Shown piece by piece: positions 1 to 7,842 of a stretch of 64,000 nucleotides of DNA; positions within the stretch are counted from its first letter, which is position 1; every line of letters begins with the position of its first letter. The stretch spans positions 744,001-808,000 of the forward strand of contig VAXW01000005.1 of the NCBI GenBank assembly GCA_005884115.1, read 5' to 3'. The stretch comes from Actinomycetota bacterium. Its GTDB lineage: Bacteria > Actinomycetota > Thermoleophilia > Solirubrobacterales > Solirubrobacteraceae. The translations under genes and the position numbers were made by a program. Under the pieces are notes generated by a model. It saw nothing but the letters and a program-made list of their open reading frames with translations. It was not told the DNA's origin and did no database searches.

Positions 1-733
1 GCAGCGGATCGCCGAAAGCGAAGCCGGCTACACGACGGCGCCGCTCACGGGCGCGATCGGGCAGACGATCGAATACGAGATCGTCGTCAAAAACACCGGC
101 CTCGCGGCGCTGACGTTGTCCAACTTCACCGACCCACTGTGCGACCCCGGCACGATCGGCGGCGGTCGCGGGGAAGTGCCGCTGGCGCCGGGCGAAGCGA
201 CCACGTACACGTGCACTCACCTGATCACAAGCGCCGGCACCTACATCAACGTGGCCACCGTAACCGGGACCGCGCCGGGCCAAGCGCCGCGCCCCCTGGC
301 CTCCAACGCGGTCATCGTCGAAGTGCCGGCGGCGAAACGCCCACTGGCGCCCAGCGGCGGGTCCTCTCCGAGCGGCTCCGCCGGGAGCGGTGGGGCTGGC
401 GGCGGTGGCGGTGGTGGCGGCGTGCTGAACTGCAAGGCCAAATCGCTCGCGCTGCACGGCGCGTCGGGTCCAAAGCGCGGCACCTTCACCGTGCAGGTCC
501 CGGCGACGGGGATCAAGCGCATCACCTTCTACCTAGACGGGCGCAAGCTGAGGACGTTGACGGCGGCCCAGGCGAGGGGCGGAAAGTTCACCATCAAGCT
601 CAACCCGAGCAGCCTGTCCTTCGGCCCGCATAAGGTGTCGATAAGAGCGCTGACGAGCTGCGCCTCGGTCGCCCGCTCGGGCGTGTTCGTGCACGCGCGG
701 GCCACGCGGGTCGTACCGCCGTTCACCGGCTGA
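1..733 (+). CDS. Secreted surface protein with DUF11-like domain (5'-truncated)
   Basis: The reading frame is open from the left edge (frame of base 2) and stops with TGA at 731-733, so the N-terminus lies outside the window. The visible part begins with a beta-rich segment (V-V-K-N-T-G pattern, then L-A-P-G-E-A-T-T-Y-T-C) typical of DUF11/conserved-repeat surface domains. A Pro/Ser/Gly linker with a run of glycines (about bases 340-425) follows, then a C-terminal beta domain with two cysteines and a Y-L-D-G-R-K motif seen in actinobacterial secreted proteins. There is no LPxTG anchor. Glutamate is almost always GAA. It probably sits on the cell surface; the molecular role is unknown. The L,D-transpeptidase gene follows after 15 bp. 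Confidence 0.75.
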   Translation, partial: QRIAESEAGYTTAPLTGAIGQTIEYEIVVKNTGLAALTLSNFTDPLCDPGTIGGGRGEVPLAPGEATTYTCTHLITSAGTYINVATVTGTAPGQAPRPLASNAVIVEVPAAKRPLAPSGGSSPSGSAGSGGAGGGGGGGGVLNCKAKSLALHGASGPKRGTFTVQVPATGIKRITFYLDGRKLRTLTAAQARGGKFTIKLNPSSLSFGPHKVSIRALTSCASVARSGVFVHARATRVVPPFTG

Positions 734-748
734 GGGCGGTGCGCGAGC

Positions 749-1462
749 GTGCGCCGCTACGCCGCCGCCTTGCTCGCGGGTGCCTGCTCGATCGCGGCGC
801 CGAGTGCGTGCGTCGCCGAAGGTCCCGCCGCCGCGGCGACGCTCTCGAACCTCACGACACTGTCGAGGTGGGCCTATCCACAGGCGGCTGCCCCCGTTTA
901 CGCGGCGCCAGCGGCGGCCTCGCGCGTGATCGGTCACCTTCGCTTCCTGACCGCCGAGGGTCAGGCGCAGGCGTATCTGATTCTGCGCTCCTACAGCGCC
1001 GGCGGGATCACGTGGCTGCGCGTGCCAGTTCCCGATCCCTCGAACCGCCTGGCCGGGTGGGTGGAAGCGGGCGCCCTGGGTGAAATGCACATCACCCGCG
1101 AGCACCTGCGCATCAACCGCGAGCTTCTCCGCGCCACGCTGTACCGCGATGGGCGAGCGATCTGGAGCGCGGCCGTGGGCGTCGGGCGGCCGAGCTCGCC
1201 GACGCCGGCAGGTCGCTTCTACATCACCGAGAAGCTGCTCACGACGGGCGGCGCCTTCTACGGTCCCTTCGCGCTGGGCACGAGCGCCTACGCCTCGGCG
1301 CGCAGCGACTGGCCCGGTGGCAAGGTTGTCGGCATTCACGGGACAGACGCGCCGCAGCTCGTGCCCGGGCGCCCCTCGCATGGCTGCATTCGCCTTCGCA
1401 ACGCCGACGTGACGCGTCTGTGGTCCGTGGTCGACGTGGGGACGCCGATCGAAATCGTGTGA
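749..1462 (+). CDS. L,D-transpeptidase (YkuD family), secreted
   Basis: A 237-residue protein with a GTG start, 15 bp after the previous stop. Residues 1-24 form a signal peptide. Residues about 48-110 look like an SH3b-type wall-binding domain (P-V-Y-A-A-P opening, ending G-W-V-E). Residues about 112-237 are the YkuD catalytic domain with I-H-G-T at 197-200 and the S-H-G-C-I-R-L signature at 210-216, so His198, His211 and Cys213 are the expected active-site residues. The family makes 3-3 (DAP-DAP) cross-links in peptidoglycan or attaches proteins to it. Placement among secreted surface-protein genes fits a cell-wall role. The start could be slightly different, but the signal peptide supports this one. 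Confidence 0.9.
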   Translation: MRRYAAALLAGACSIAAPSACVAEGPAAAATLSNLTTLSRWAYPQAAAPVYAAPAAASRVIGHLRFLTAEGQAQAYLILRSYSAGGITWLRVPVPDPSNRLAGWVEAGALGEMHITREHLRINRELLRATLYRDGRAIWSAAVGVGRPSSPTPAGRFYITEKLLTTGGAFYGPFALGTSAYASARSDWPGGKVVGIHGTDAPQLVPGRPSHGCIRLRNADVTRLWSVVDVGTPIEIV

Positions 1463-1560
1463 GACGCCGCCGGCGCGACCAGGTGGGGTCGGGAGCAGTC
1501 TTGGTTTGGGTACGCAAAGATGGGTAAACCGCAGCATTCGTGGGTGCAGCTATGCATCGC

Positions 1561-1588
1561 TTGACGCTCTGCCCGCTGCAGGTAATCG
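1561..1588 (+). promoter_or_regulatory. Possible promoter of the Ig-like repeat gene
   Basis: TTGACG at 1561-1566 and TAATCG at 1583-1588 are separated by 16 bp and lie just before the first plausible start codons (ATG 1602, GTG 1626). The -35 hexamer is good and the -10 weak. If correct, transcription starts near 1595, so ATG 1602 would be almost leaderless. Confidence 0.3.
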
Positions 1589-1601
1589 TTCGCGCCCGCC
1601 G

Positions 1602-4379
1602 ATGGTGCAGTGGAAACCTCGAGGCGTGAGAAGATCACCACATCGCGCGCCTGTGCACCGGCAGGCGCGGCGGCTGGCGCTCGCGTTGGCCGCCGCCGCA
1701 TGTGCGCTCTTGGCGCCTCTCGCGGGCGGTGCGGCCGCACAGCCCGTCAACAACACCCGCCCGGAAGTGGTGGGTAACCCGCTGGTGGGCGAAAGGCTCG
1801 TGTGCGCTGCCGGGAGCTGGAGCGGGGGGGTGCAGGAATTCCGTTACGCGTGGATCCGCGACGGGGTGCACTTTGCTTCGGGCGTCACCTACACCGTCGC
1901 AGCGGGCGACAAGGGCCACACGCTGTGGTGCGCGGTGACAGCGGTCGAAGGCGCAGGCGGCCCCGGCCACGAAGCTCAAGCGGAAAGCAGCAACAGCCTC
2001 CTGATTCCAGGCGGCACAGCGCCCGAAGCGAAAGTGCCACCCGAAGTGTCGGGCACCCCGGCGCTCGGGGAAGCGCTGAGCTGCTCGACCGGCACCTGGA
2101 GCGGGACGGCGCCGATCTCCTACGCCTATCAGTGGCTGCGCGACGGCTCGCCGATCGGCGGGGCAACCCAGTCCATATACGCGATCGTCGAAGCCGACCA
2201 GGGGCACTCGCTTGCGTGTGAAGTGACCGCCAGCAACGCAGCCGGCAGCGGTCGAGAACGCAGCAAGAACAGCGTGAGCGTGCCGGGCAGCCCGCCCGAA
2301 TCAGCCGCGCCGCCGCAGGTGCTGGGGATCGCACCGGCGCAGGTAGGCGAATCGCTGACGTGCTTCGCGGGCACATGGGCGGGCAGCCCGCCGCCCACCT
2401 TCAGCTACCAGTGGCTTCGGGACGGCACGAGCATTGCCGGGGCGACCAACGGCATCTACACCGTGCGCTCAGAAGACCAGCTGCATACGCTTTCCTGCAG
2501 GGTGAGAGCGACGAACGTCGCCGGAAGCGCCGAAGCGCCGAGCGCCAACAGCATCGCCGTGCGCGGCGCCAAGCCGGTGAACGTCACGGCGCCCAGCGTG
2601 GGCGGGACCCCGGCCGTTGGCGCCACGCTGACCTGCGAAAAGGGCACCTGGACGGGCGTGCCGGCGCCAACGTACACCTACCTGTGGGTGCGCGACGTGG
2701 GAACCAGTGAAGAAGTTGGCCTCTCGAGCTCGATCAACTACCTCGCCACTTTCGCCGACCGCGGCCACTCCCTTACCTGCAAGGTCACCGCCACCAACCG
2801 CGAAGGTCAGGCGACGGCTGCCAGCGAACAGGTCGTCATTCCCGAAAAAATCTCGGGAGGCAAGGCGCCGGTCAACGAAACGCCGCCCCAGGTTTCGGGC
2901 ACGCCCGCGCTCGGCGTGCAGCTGAGCTGCTCGACGGGCACCTGGAGCGCCACGCCCGACCCGACGTTCACCTATCAGTGGAGGCGCGACGGCGCCGCCA
3001 TCCCCGGGGCGACCGCGGCCACGTACAAGGTCGTCGAAGCCGATCAGGGGCACGCCCTAACGTGCGTCGTCACCGCGGTCAACGGCGAAGGCGCAACCGA
3101 AGCGAGCAGCGAATCCGTGAACGTCCCGGGCAGCCCGCCGGAACCCGTCGAAGCGCCAGCGGTATTCGGTACCCCGGCCGTCGGCCAGCAGCTCACGTGC
3201 CTGAAGGGAATCTGGAAAGGCCAACCACCGCCATCCTTCACCTACGCCTGGCTGCGCGACGGAACCAGCATCCCCGGGGCGACGAGCAGCACGTACACGG
3301 CGAGCGGCGCCGACGAAGGACACGTGCTCACGTGCGTGGTGACAGCCACAAACAACGCCGGCACCGCGAAAGCAGAAAGCAGCAACGGCGCGTCCATCCC
3401 GGGCCAGGCGCCGATCCCTCTGACCGCACCCGAACTCTCAGGCACGCCCGCGGTGGGACACCTGCTGACGTGCTCGCGAGGCACGTGGGCCGGTACGCCC
3501 GAACCGTCCTACTCCTATAGCTGGAGCGTGAACGGCACGGAAGTGCCCTCGGCGAGCGAAAACACGCTCACGGTGGCGTCGGCCTACCGCGGCCTGGATG
3601 TCACGTGCATCGTGACGGCCACCAACCGAGAAGGCAGCGCCTCGGCTCACAGCAATCGCATTCACATTCCGGGCGAAAAGCCCGAAGTCGTAGAAAAGCC
3701 CGAGGTCTCAGGCACCCCGGCCGTGGGGGAAAAACTGACATGCGTGCGCGGCATCTGGAAGGGTCAACCGCCGCCGGCGTTCGCATATCAGTGGCTGCGC
3801 GACGGCGTCAGCATCGCCGCCGCCACGAGCAGCACCTACACGGCGGAAGGAGCCGACCTGGGCCACCTGCTGAGCTGTCACGTCGTGGCGACCAACAGCG
3901 AAGGCGGCGCCGAAGCCGAAAGCTCGGGCGTGGCGATTCGCCGTGCGGCACAGCAGCCTGTGGGCCAGCAGGAAGTCCTGGGGCTGAGCGCCTCGCTGCC
4001 GCTGGCGGTGCAGATCCAAAACGCCCTCCGCGTGCAGCTCGCGCGCGCCATGCACCACGTCCACCTCGCTTCGCTGCGCAAGACCGGCGTCTTCAGCTTC
4101 CCGTTCGCGCCACCTGTCGCGGGCACGCTCGAAGTCGGGTGGTACCAGGTGCGACCGGGAGCAAACTGGCGCAACACCAACCGCAATGCGGTGCTGCTGG
4201 CAAAGGCCACGTTGACGCTCAACGGAACGGCCGCGAAGACGATGACGCTGCGGCTGACGAGCGCCGGGCGCAGCACAATCGCCCAGCACAAGCGCGTCCC
4301 GGTCACGGTCAACGGCATGTTCGCCCCGCTGCACGAACGTCGCGTTCTGTGGCAGCTGTGGTATCTCCTCAGTCACTGA
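1602..4379 (+). CDS. Large secreted Ig-like repeat protein
   Basis: About 925 residues from ATG 1602 (GTG 1626 is an alternative; both precede a signal peptide ending A-A-A-Q near residue 47). Eight repeats of about 90 residues follow. Each has G-T-P-A-V-G, then L-T-C-x-x-G-T-W, then Y-x-W-L-R-D-G, and L-x-C-x-V-x-A-T-N near its end. The two cysteines and two tryptophans per repeat suggest Ig-like folds closed by a disulfide. The last 130 residues are a different beta domain ending without a sorting signal, with an L-R-L-T-S-A-G-R motif found in related surface proteins. Role is presumably adhesion or a surface layer (inference). The codon use is odd: of 48 glutamates I found one GAG and 47 GAA, the reverse of neighbouring housekeeping genes. 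Confidence 0.85.
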   Translation: MVQWKPRGVRRSPHRAPVHRQARRLALALAAAACALLAPLAGGAAAQPVNNTRPEVVGNPLVGERLVCAAGSWSGGVQEFRYAWIRDGVHFASGVTYTVAAGDKGHTLWCAVTAVEGAGGPGHEAQAESSNSLLIPGGTAPEAKVPPEVSGTPALGEALSCSTGTWSGTAPISYAYQWLRDGSPIGGATQSIYAIVEADQGHSLACEVTASNAAGSGRERSKNSVSVPGSPPESAAPPQVLGIAPAQVGESLTCFAGTWAGSPPPTFSYQWLRDGTSIAGATNGIYTVRSEDQLHTLSCRVRATNVAGSAEAPSANSIAVRGAKPVNVTAPSVGGTPAVGATLTCEKGTWTGVPAPTYTYLWVRDVGTSEEVGLSSSINYLATFADRGHSLTCKVTATNREGQATAASEQVVIPEKISGGKAPVNETPPQVSGTPALGVQLSCSTGTWSATPDPTFTYQWRRDGAAIPGATAATYKVVEADQGHALTCVVTAVNGEGATEASSESVNVPGSPPEPVEAPAVFGTPAVGQQLTCLKGIWKGQPPPSFTYAWLRDGTSIPGATSSTYTASGADEGHVLTCVVTATNNAGTAKAESSNGASIPGQAPIPLTAPELSGTPAVGHLLTCSRGTWAGTPEPSYSYSWSVNGTEVPSASENTLTVASAYRGLDVTCIVTATNREGSASAHSNRIHIPGEKPEVVEKPEVSGTPAVGEKLTCVRGIWKGQPPPAFAYQWLRDGVSIAAATSSTYTAEGADLGHLLSCHVVATNSEGGAEAESSGVAIRRAAQQPVGQQEVLGLSASLPLAVQIQNALRVQLARAMHHVHLASLRKTGVFSFPFAPPVAGTLEVGWYQVRPGANWRNTNRNAVLLAKATLTLNGTAAKTMTLRLTSAGRSTIAQHKRVPVTVNGMFAPLHERRVLWQLWYLLSH
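1749..3948 (+). repeat. Eight tandem Ig-like domain units (about 270 bp each)
   Basis: Eight in-frame units of about 270-280 bp encode the Ig-like domains. The protein motifs are well conserved, but the DNA of the units differs at many synonymous positions (for example the two G-I-W-K-G-Q-P-P-P units), so the array looks old rather than recently amplified. Unit 4 is longer in its middle, with an extra T-S-E-E-V-G stretch. Confidence 0.8.
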
Positions 4380-4404
4380 GCAATCGACCGCAGGGAGGTT
4401 CACG

Positions 4405-4689
4405 ATGTACGTACGCGTAGTGCGATTCACCGACGTGAGCGCCGAGCGCATGCAGCAGCTGCTGGCGCGCGTGGACGAGGCAGGCGGCCCACCGCCGGGC
4501 GTGACGAGCACGGGACTGAAGGTGTTGTTTGACGAGGGTCGGGGAACAGCGGTCGTGCTGCAGGAGTTCGCGACGGCAGAGGACATGGACGCCGCGGCGA
4601 AGGTGTTCGACGCGATGGACCCCTCCGAAACACCTGGCACCCGCGCCTCCATCGACGCCTGCGAGCTGAAGCTGGAGCTCACATCATGA
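4405..4689 (+). CDS. Small dimeric alpha-beta-barrel-like protein
   Basis: A 94-residue cytoplasmic protein with ATG start and a good ribosome binding site (GGGAGG about 8 bp upstream). The pattern Y-V-R-V-V-R-F ... G-L-K-V-L-F-D-E ... A-V-V-L-Q-E-F-A-T-A-E-D-M resembles the small ferredoxin-like (ABM/dimeric alpha-beta barrel) proteins common in actinobacteria. No catalytic residues are recognised. GAG is preferred for glutamate, unlike the secreted gene 25 bp upstream. Function unknown. Confidence 0.7.
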   Translation: MYVRVVRFTDVSAERMQQLLARVDEAGGPPPGVTSTGLKVLFDEGRGTAVVLQEFATAEDMDAAAKVFDAMDPSETPGTRASIDACELKLELTS

Positions 4690-4740
4690 GCCTCCGGCGG
4701 CTTCCCTAGCAGCGCGGGGACAGGGGCGCCGGCCTGCGCG

Positions 4741-5066
4741 CTAGAGCAACGCCTGGATCGCGGTCATGGCCGCCGGCTCAGCCGGCAGCTCGGCCAACGA
4801 CGCGGCGAGCTCGGCCGCCTGCTCGGCGCTCCCAGCGCTCTCCGCGGCCCAGCGCGCGAGCCAGCGCAGCGCCCACGCGTCGTACTCCCGTGGGCTCTCC
4901 CTGGCTATGAGCGGGAGAAAGCGCGCGGCGAGGTCCAGGCCGATCGGCCGCCCACGCTCGCGGCGCAGTTCCTCGGCGAGCGCCACGCATAGCGCAGGTC
5001 GCCGCGGTCGAGCGCGCCCGCGAGCTCAGCTTCCGGTCGCCACGGCCTGGGTGCCAAAGCGAACAT
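4741..5066 (-). pseudogene. Small helical protein gene with an apparent frameshift
   Basis: From ATG at 5066 the frame reads M-F-A-L-A-P-R-P-W-R-P-E-A-E-L-A-G-A-L then D-R-G-D-L-R-Y-A. Near 4986-4992 the sensible protein continues in another frame (A-L-A-E-E-L-R-R-E-R-G-R-P-I-G-L-D-L-A-A-R, ending A-I-Q-A-L-L at 4744). One inserted base would join the two parts into a protein of about 108 residues. Either the gene is broken, a translational shift occurs, or the sequence has an error there. The alternative is a separate 81-residue protein from GTG 4986. Alanine/leucine-rich, helical, no known domain. The start codon lies inside the LexA-like palindrome at 5060-5073, 55 bp after the SufT-like gene. 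Confidence 0.5.
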
Positions 5067-5073
5067 ATGTTCG
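5060..5073 (-). promoter_or_regulatory. LexA-type SOS box
   Basis: CGAACATATGTTCG is a perfect palindrome (extended to 16 bp by flanking G/C at 5059-5074). It matches the Gram-positive/actinobacterial LexA (DinR) consensus CGAAC-N4-GTTCG exactly. It overlaps the ATG of the small frameshifted gene on the minus strand, so a bound repressor would block that gene's transcription start. No SOS gene is visible in either direction. Confidence 0.6.
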
Positions 5074-5120
5074 CATAGCGGTCAGGCGTGCCGCTGGGGC
5101 CGCAGCCTACGATTCGCCGC

Positions 5121-5456
5121 TCAGAAACCGAGCGCGAACTTGGCGTCCTCGCTCATGCGCTCAGGCGACCAGGGCGGCGTGAACACCATCTCGGAGTGGA
5201 CGTTGCGCACGCCGTCCACTTCGCCCACGAACTCCTCGATCTGTTCGGTCACCTGCGGACCGATGGGGCAGCCTGGCGTGGTCAACGTGAACGTCACGCG
5301 CACGTTCCCGTCGGCGATCTCGACGCCATAGATGAGCCCCAGCTCGACGAAGTCGAGGCCGAGCTCGGGGTCGATCACGTTGGAGAGCGCGTCCATGACA
5401 TCGGACTCGCTCGGCGAGGGTGCGTCGGGCGCGGGTGCGGCTTCGCTCTCGGTCAC
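5121..5456 (-). CDS. SufT/PaaD-like DUF59 (MIP18) iron-sulfur assembly protein
   Basis: A 111-residue protein from GTG 5456. An acidic, Pro/Ala-rich leader of about 18 residues precedes the MIP18/DUF59 core, with the hallmark I-D-P-E-L-G-L-D-F-V-E-L-G-L-I-Y and T-T-P-G-C-P motifs; that cysteine is the single conserved one of the family. SufT-type proteins help mature Fe-S proteins, and in many actinobacteria the gene ends the suf operon. Here it is encoded alone, about 5.5 kb from sufB. The frame is open further upstream, but the longer N-terminus has no family likeness. Confidence 0.85.
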   Translation of the reverse strand: MTESEAAPAPDAPSPSESDVMDALSNVIDPELGLDFVELGLIYGVEIADGNVRVTFTLTTPGCPIGPQVTEQIEEFVGEVDGVRNVHSEMVFTPPWSPERMSEDAKFALGF

Positions 5457-5631
5457 GTCAGGCCAGTCTAGCCAAGGGCGCCTCGAGCGCCTCGGAGCGC
5501 TGCAGGAACGCCGCCGACGTGCGCCCGCGCAGGCCAGAGAGCTGGCGCCGCTTGCAACGCAAAATGCCAAATACGCACCGACCCTATGGCAATGTTCAAC
5601 GCTCGCCAAACCTCGTCAGAACTCGACAAAG

Positions 5632-6264
5632 ATGATCTCGCGCATGCTCAGGGGACTCGGTCGCAACGTCGTAGCCTGGCTTGCGCTGTTCGTGGCCCTT
5701 GCGGGCACCAGCGTGGCGGCTTCGCGGTACATCATCACGAGCACAGGCCAGGTCAAGCCGAGTGTCCTGAAGCAGCTGCGCACCGCGCGCGGCGTGAGCG
5801 GGCCCTCGGGGCCGCAGGGGCCGCAAGGCCCTGAAGGTCCCCGCGGTCCGAAGGGTGAACCGGGACTCAGAGGCGAGAGCGGGCCCAAGGGAGAAACCGG
5901 GGCACCCGGGCAGCCCGGCAGCGCGCTCGCGTTCGCGCACGTGACCAAGAAAGGCGAAATCGAAGGCGCCGACAGCAAGAACGTCGAAAGCGTCCAGGTG
6001 CAAAGGCCCGAACCGGGCGTCTACTGCATCTCGGGTCTGGGCTTTCAGCCGCACAACGTTGTCGCCACGATCGACGCCAACGAAGGGGTCCTGCCGATGG
6101 TCAGCGCGTCGCTCGGCGCGGCCAAGCTGGCGACTGAATGCAACCCGTCCAAAACGCAGATCACCGTTGAAACATGGGTGCCGGTGCTTGGGCGCAACGG
6201 CAAAGGCGAAACCGTGATCAACGGCGAAACCGCAGACCGGGCCTTCTTCCTGGCGATCAACTGA
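5632..6264 (+). CDS. Secreted collagen-like repeat protein
   Basis: About 210 residues from ATG 5632 (ATG 5644 is an alternative). A hydrophobic segment (V-V-A-W-L-A-L-F-V-A-L-A-G-T) acts as signal or membrane anchor. A linker leads to about 14 Gly-X-Y triplets (G-P-S-G-P-Q-G-P-Q-G-P-E, continuing to G-A-P-G-Q-P-G-S), then a C-terminal globular domain of about 110 residues with two cysteines (V-Y-C-I-S-G-L-G-F and A-T-E-C-N-P). This layout, short collagen stalk plus globular head, suggests a surface trimer (inference). Glutamate is coded almost only by GAA (12 of 13). Divergent from the SufT-like gene. Confidence 0.75.
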   Translation: MISRMLRGLGRNVVAWLALFVALAGTSVAASRYIITSTGQVKPSVLKQLRTARGVSGPSGPQGPQGPEGPRGPKGEPGLRGESGPKGETGAPGQPGSALAFAHVTKKGEIEGADSKNVESVQVQRPEPGVYCISGLGFQPHNVVATIDANEGVLPMVSASLGAAKLATECNPSKTQITVETWVPVLGRNGKGETVINGETADRAFFLAIN

Positions 6265-6395
6265 GCGAGGGGTCCCGGCGCGGGCCAGGCGCTCCAGCGG
6301 CAGGCGCTAGGGAGCGCGGGCGAGGCGGACGCGCATGACGCGGTGCGCGAGCGACGGCCCAGCCACAGCGCAGGCCCGGGTGCCGCCGGCGGCGC

Positions 6396-7811
6396 CTACG
6401 CCGGCGCCGCCACCGACTCGCGCGCGAGCGCGACCAGCGTCGCCAGCTCCTCGGCGATGTTCGACCTGATCTGATCGAGGTCGGGGAGCGCGTCGAAGTC
6501 GCCGAGCAGCCCGAAGTTCATCTGACCGTTGTAGGACATGATCGCGATCGCAAGCGCGTGGTTTTCGGGCAGGAACGCGACCGGGAAAACCTCCACCATC
6601 TCCCGTCCCAGCACGTACAGCGGGAACTGTGGCCCTGGCACGTTGGTGACGATCAGGTTGAACAGGCGCGTGGAGAAGTTCAGCCGCGAAGCCTGCGCGA
6701 GGATCGTCGGCGGCGCGAAGTTCTGCGCGCCCGCGATCACCTCTGCTCCGAGCGCCTGCTTGGACTCCTTGAGCCCGTTCATCGCCTGGGTGACGAAGCG
6801 CAGGCGCTGGAGGGGGTCGGCGATGTACACCGGCAGCGGCCCTCGCATCACCACGATGCGGTTGCCGATCTCGCCGCGGTCGTTCTCCGCGCGCACCGAC
6901 ACGGGCACGAGCGCCCTCAGCTCGCAGCCCGCGGTGCGCCTGCCGCGTGAGATCAGGAACGTGCGCAGGGCGCCCGTCACGACCGCGAGCACCACGTCGT
7001 TGACCGTGCCGCCAAAGGCGTTCTTGACGGCCTTGAAGTCCTCCAGCCGGTTGCCGATCCCGTAGAAGCGCCGGTGCGGGCCGATGGGGACGTTGAGCGG
7101 GGTTTCCGGTGACGGGTTCAGGCCCGCCCAGATGATCTCTCCGATCCCCTCCGCGGCCTCGCGCGCGCGCGCCAGCGCGCGGTCGGGATGGGCGAGAGCA
7201 TCGACCGCGCCCTCCGCCAGCTCCAGACCCGCGCGCACCGCGCCGCGCACGCCCGAGGCGATCAGCTCGGCGGCCCCCGGTTCGGGCCGCGGCTCCCAGG
7301 CGCGGCCCGAGCTGCGGATGGGCGGCGGCTCTGGCGAGACATCGAAGAGCACGGTCGCAAGGTCGACGCCGGCGATCCCGTCGACCAGCGAGTGGTGCGT
7401 CTTGGTGATCAGCGCAAAGCGATCGTCCTCGAGCCCCTCGATCAGCCACATCTCCCACATCGGCTTGGAGCGGTCCAGCTGCTGGGAGAAGATGCGAGCC
7501 GTCAGAGCGCACAGCTGCTCCCATCCGCCCGGCAAGGGCAGCGCGGTGTGCCGGATGTGGTAGTCGAGGTTGAAGCTCGGGTCGTCCACCCACACCGGCC
7601 TTCCGCTGTCGATCGGCGTCGAGGCGAGCTTGTGGCGATAGCGAGGCACCAGGTGCAGGCGCATGCGAATCTGCTCGAGCAGTTCCCCGGTGCTGGGCGG
7701 CGGGCCTTCGACGATTGTCAGGCCGCCGATGTGCATGTGCGAGTGCTGGCTCTCCTGGTGCAGGAACGAAGCGTCGATCGGCGTCAGCCTGTCGAGATGG
7801 CGCGGCGGCAC
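6396..7811 (-). CDS. Wax ester synthase/diacylglycerol acyltransferase (WS/DGAT)
   Basis: A 471-residue protein (GTG start), full length for the family. It opens with L-T-P-I-D-A-S-F-L and carries the catalytic H-H-x-x-x-D-G motif as H-H-S-L-V-D-G at 139-145. The C-terminal half has N-V-P-G-P (I-V-T-N-V-P-G-P-Q) and N-D-V-V-L-A, also typical. The enzyme transfers an acyl group from acyl-CoA to a long-chain alcohol or diacylglycerol at the membrane, making storage lipid. It is divergently arranged with ispH, whose start is 31 bp away, so the two promoters are compressed into a very short interval. Confidence 0.93.
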   Translation of the reverse strand: MPPRHLDRLTPIDASFLHQESQHSHMHIGGLTIVEGPPPSTGELLEQIRMRLHLVPRYRHKLASTPIDSGRPVWVDDPSFNLDYHIRHTALPLPGGWEQLCALTARIFSQQLDRSKPMWEMWLIEGLEDDRFALITKTHHSLVDGIAGVDLATVLFDVSPEPPPIRSSGRAWEPRPEPGAAELIASGVRGAVRAGLELAEGAVDALAHPDRALARAREAAEGIGEIIWAGLNPSPETPLNVPIGPHRRFYGIGNRLEDFKAVKNAFGGTVNDVVLAVVTGALRTFLISRGRRTAGCELRALVPVSVRAENDRGEIGNRIVVMRGPLPVYIADPLQRLRFVTQAMNGLKESKQALGAEVIAGAQNFAPPTILAQASRLNFSTRLFNLIVTNVPGPQFPLYVLGREMVEVFPVAFLPENHALAIAIMSYNGQMNFGLLGDFDALPDLDQIRSNIAEELATLVALARESVAAPA

Positions 7812-7842
7812 GAGTGCTTAGCCTAGCGCCACGCGCCCTACA

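Noticed and set aside
1463-1601. Leader before the Ig-like gene contains ACGCAAAG and GGGTAAACC, recalling the cyclic-di-GMP-I riboswitch
   Set aside because: Only short words agree; the paired helices and the tetraloop-receptor parts could not be placed, so no riboswitch is called.
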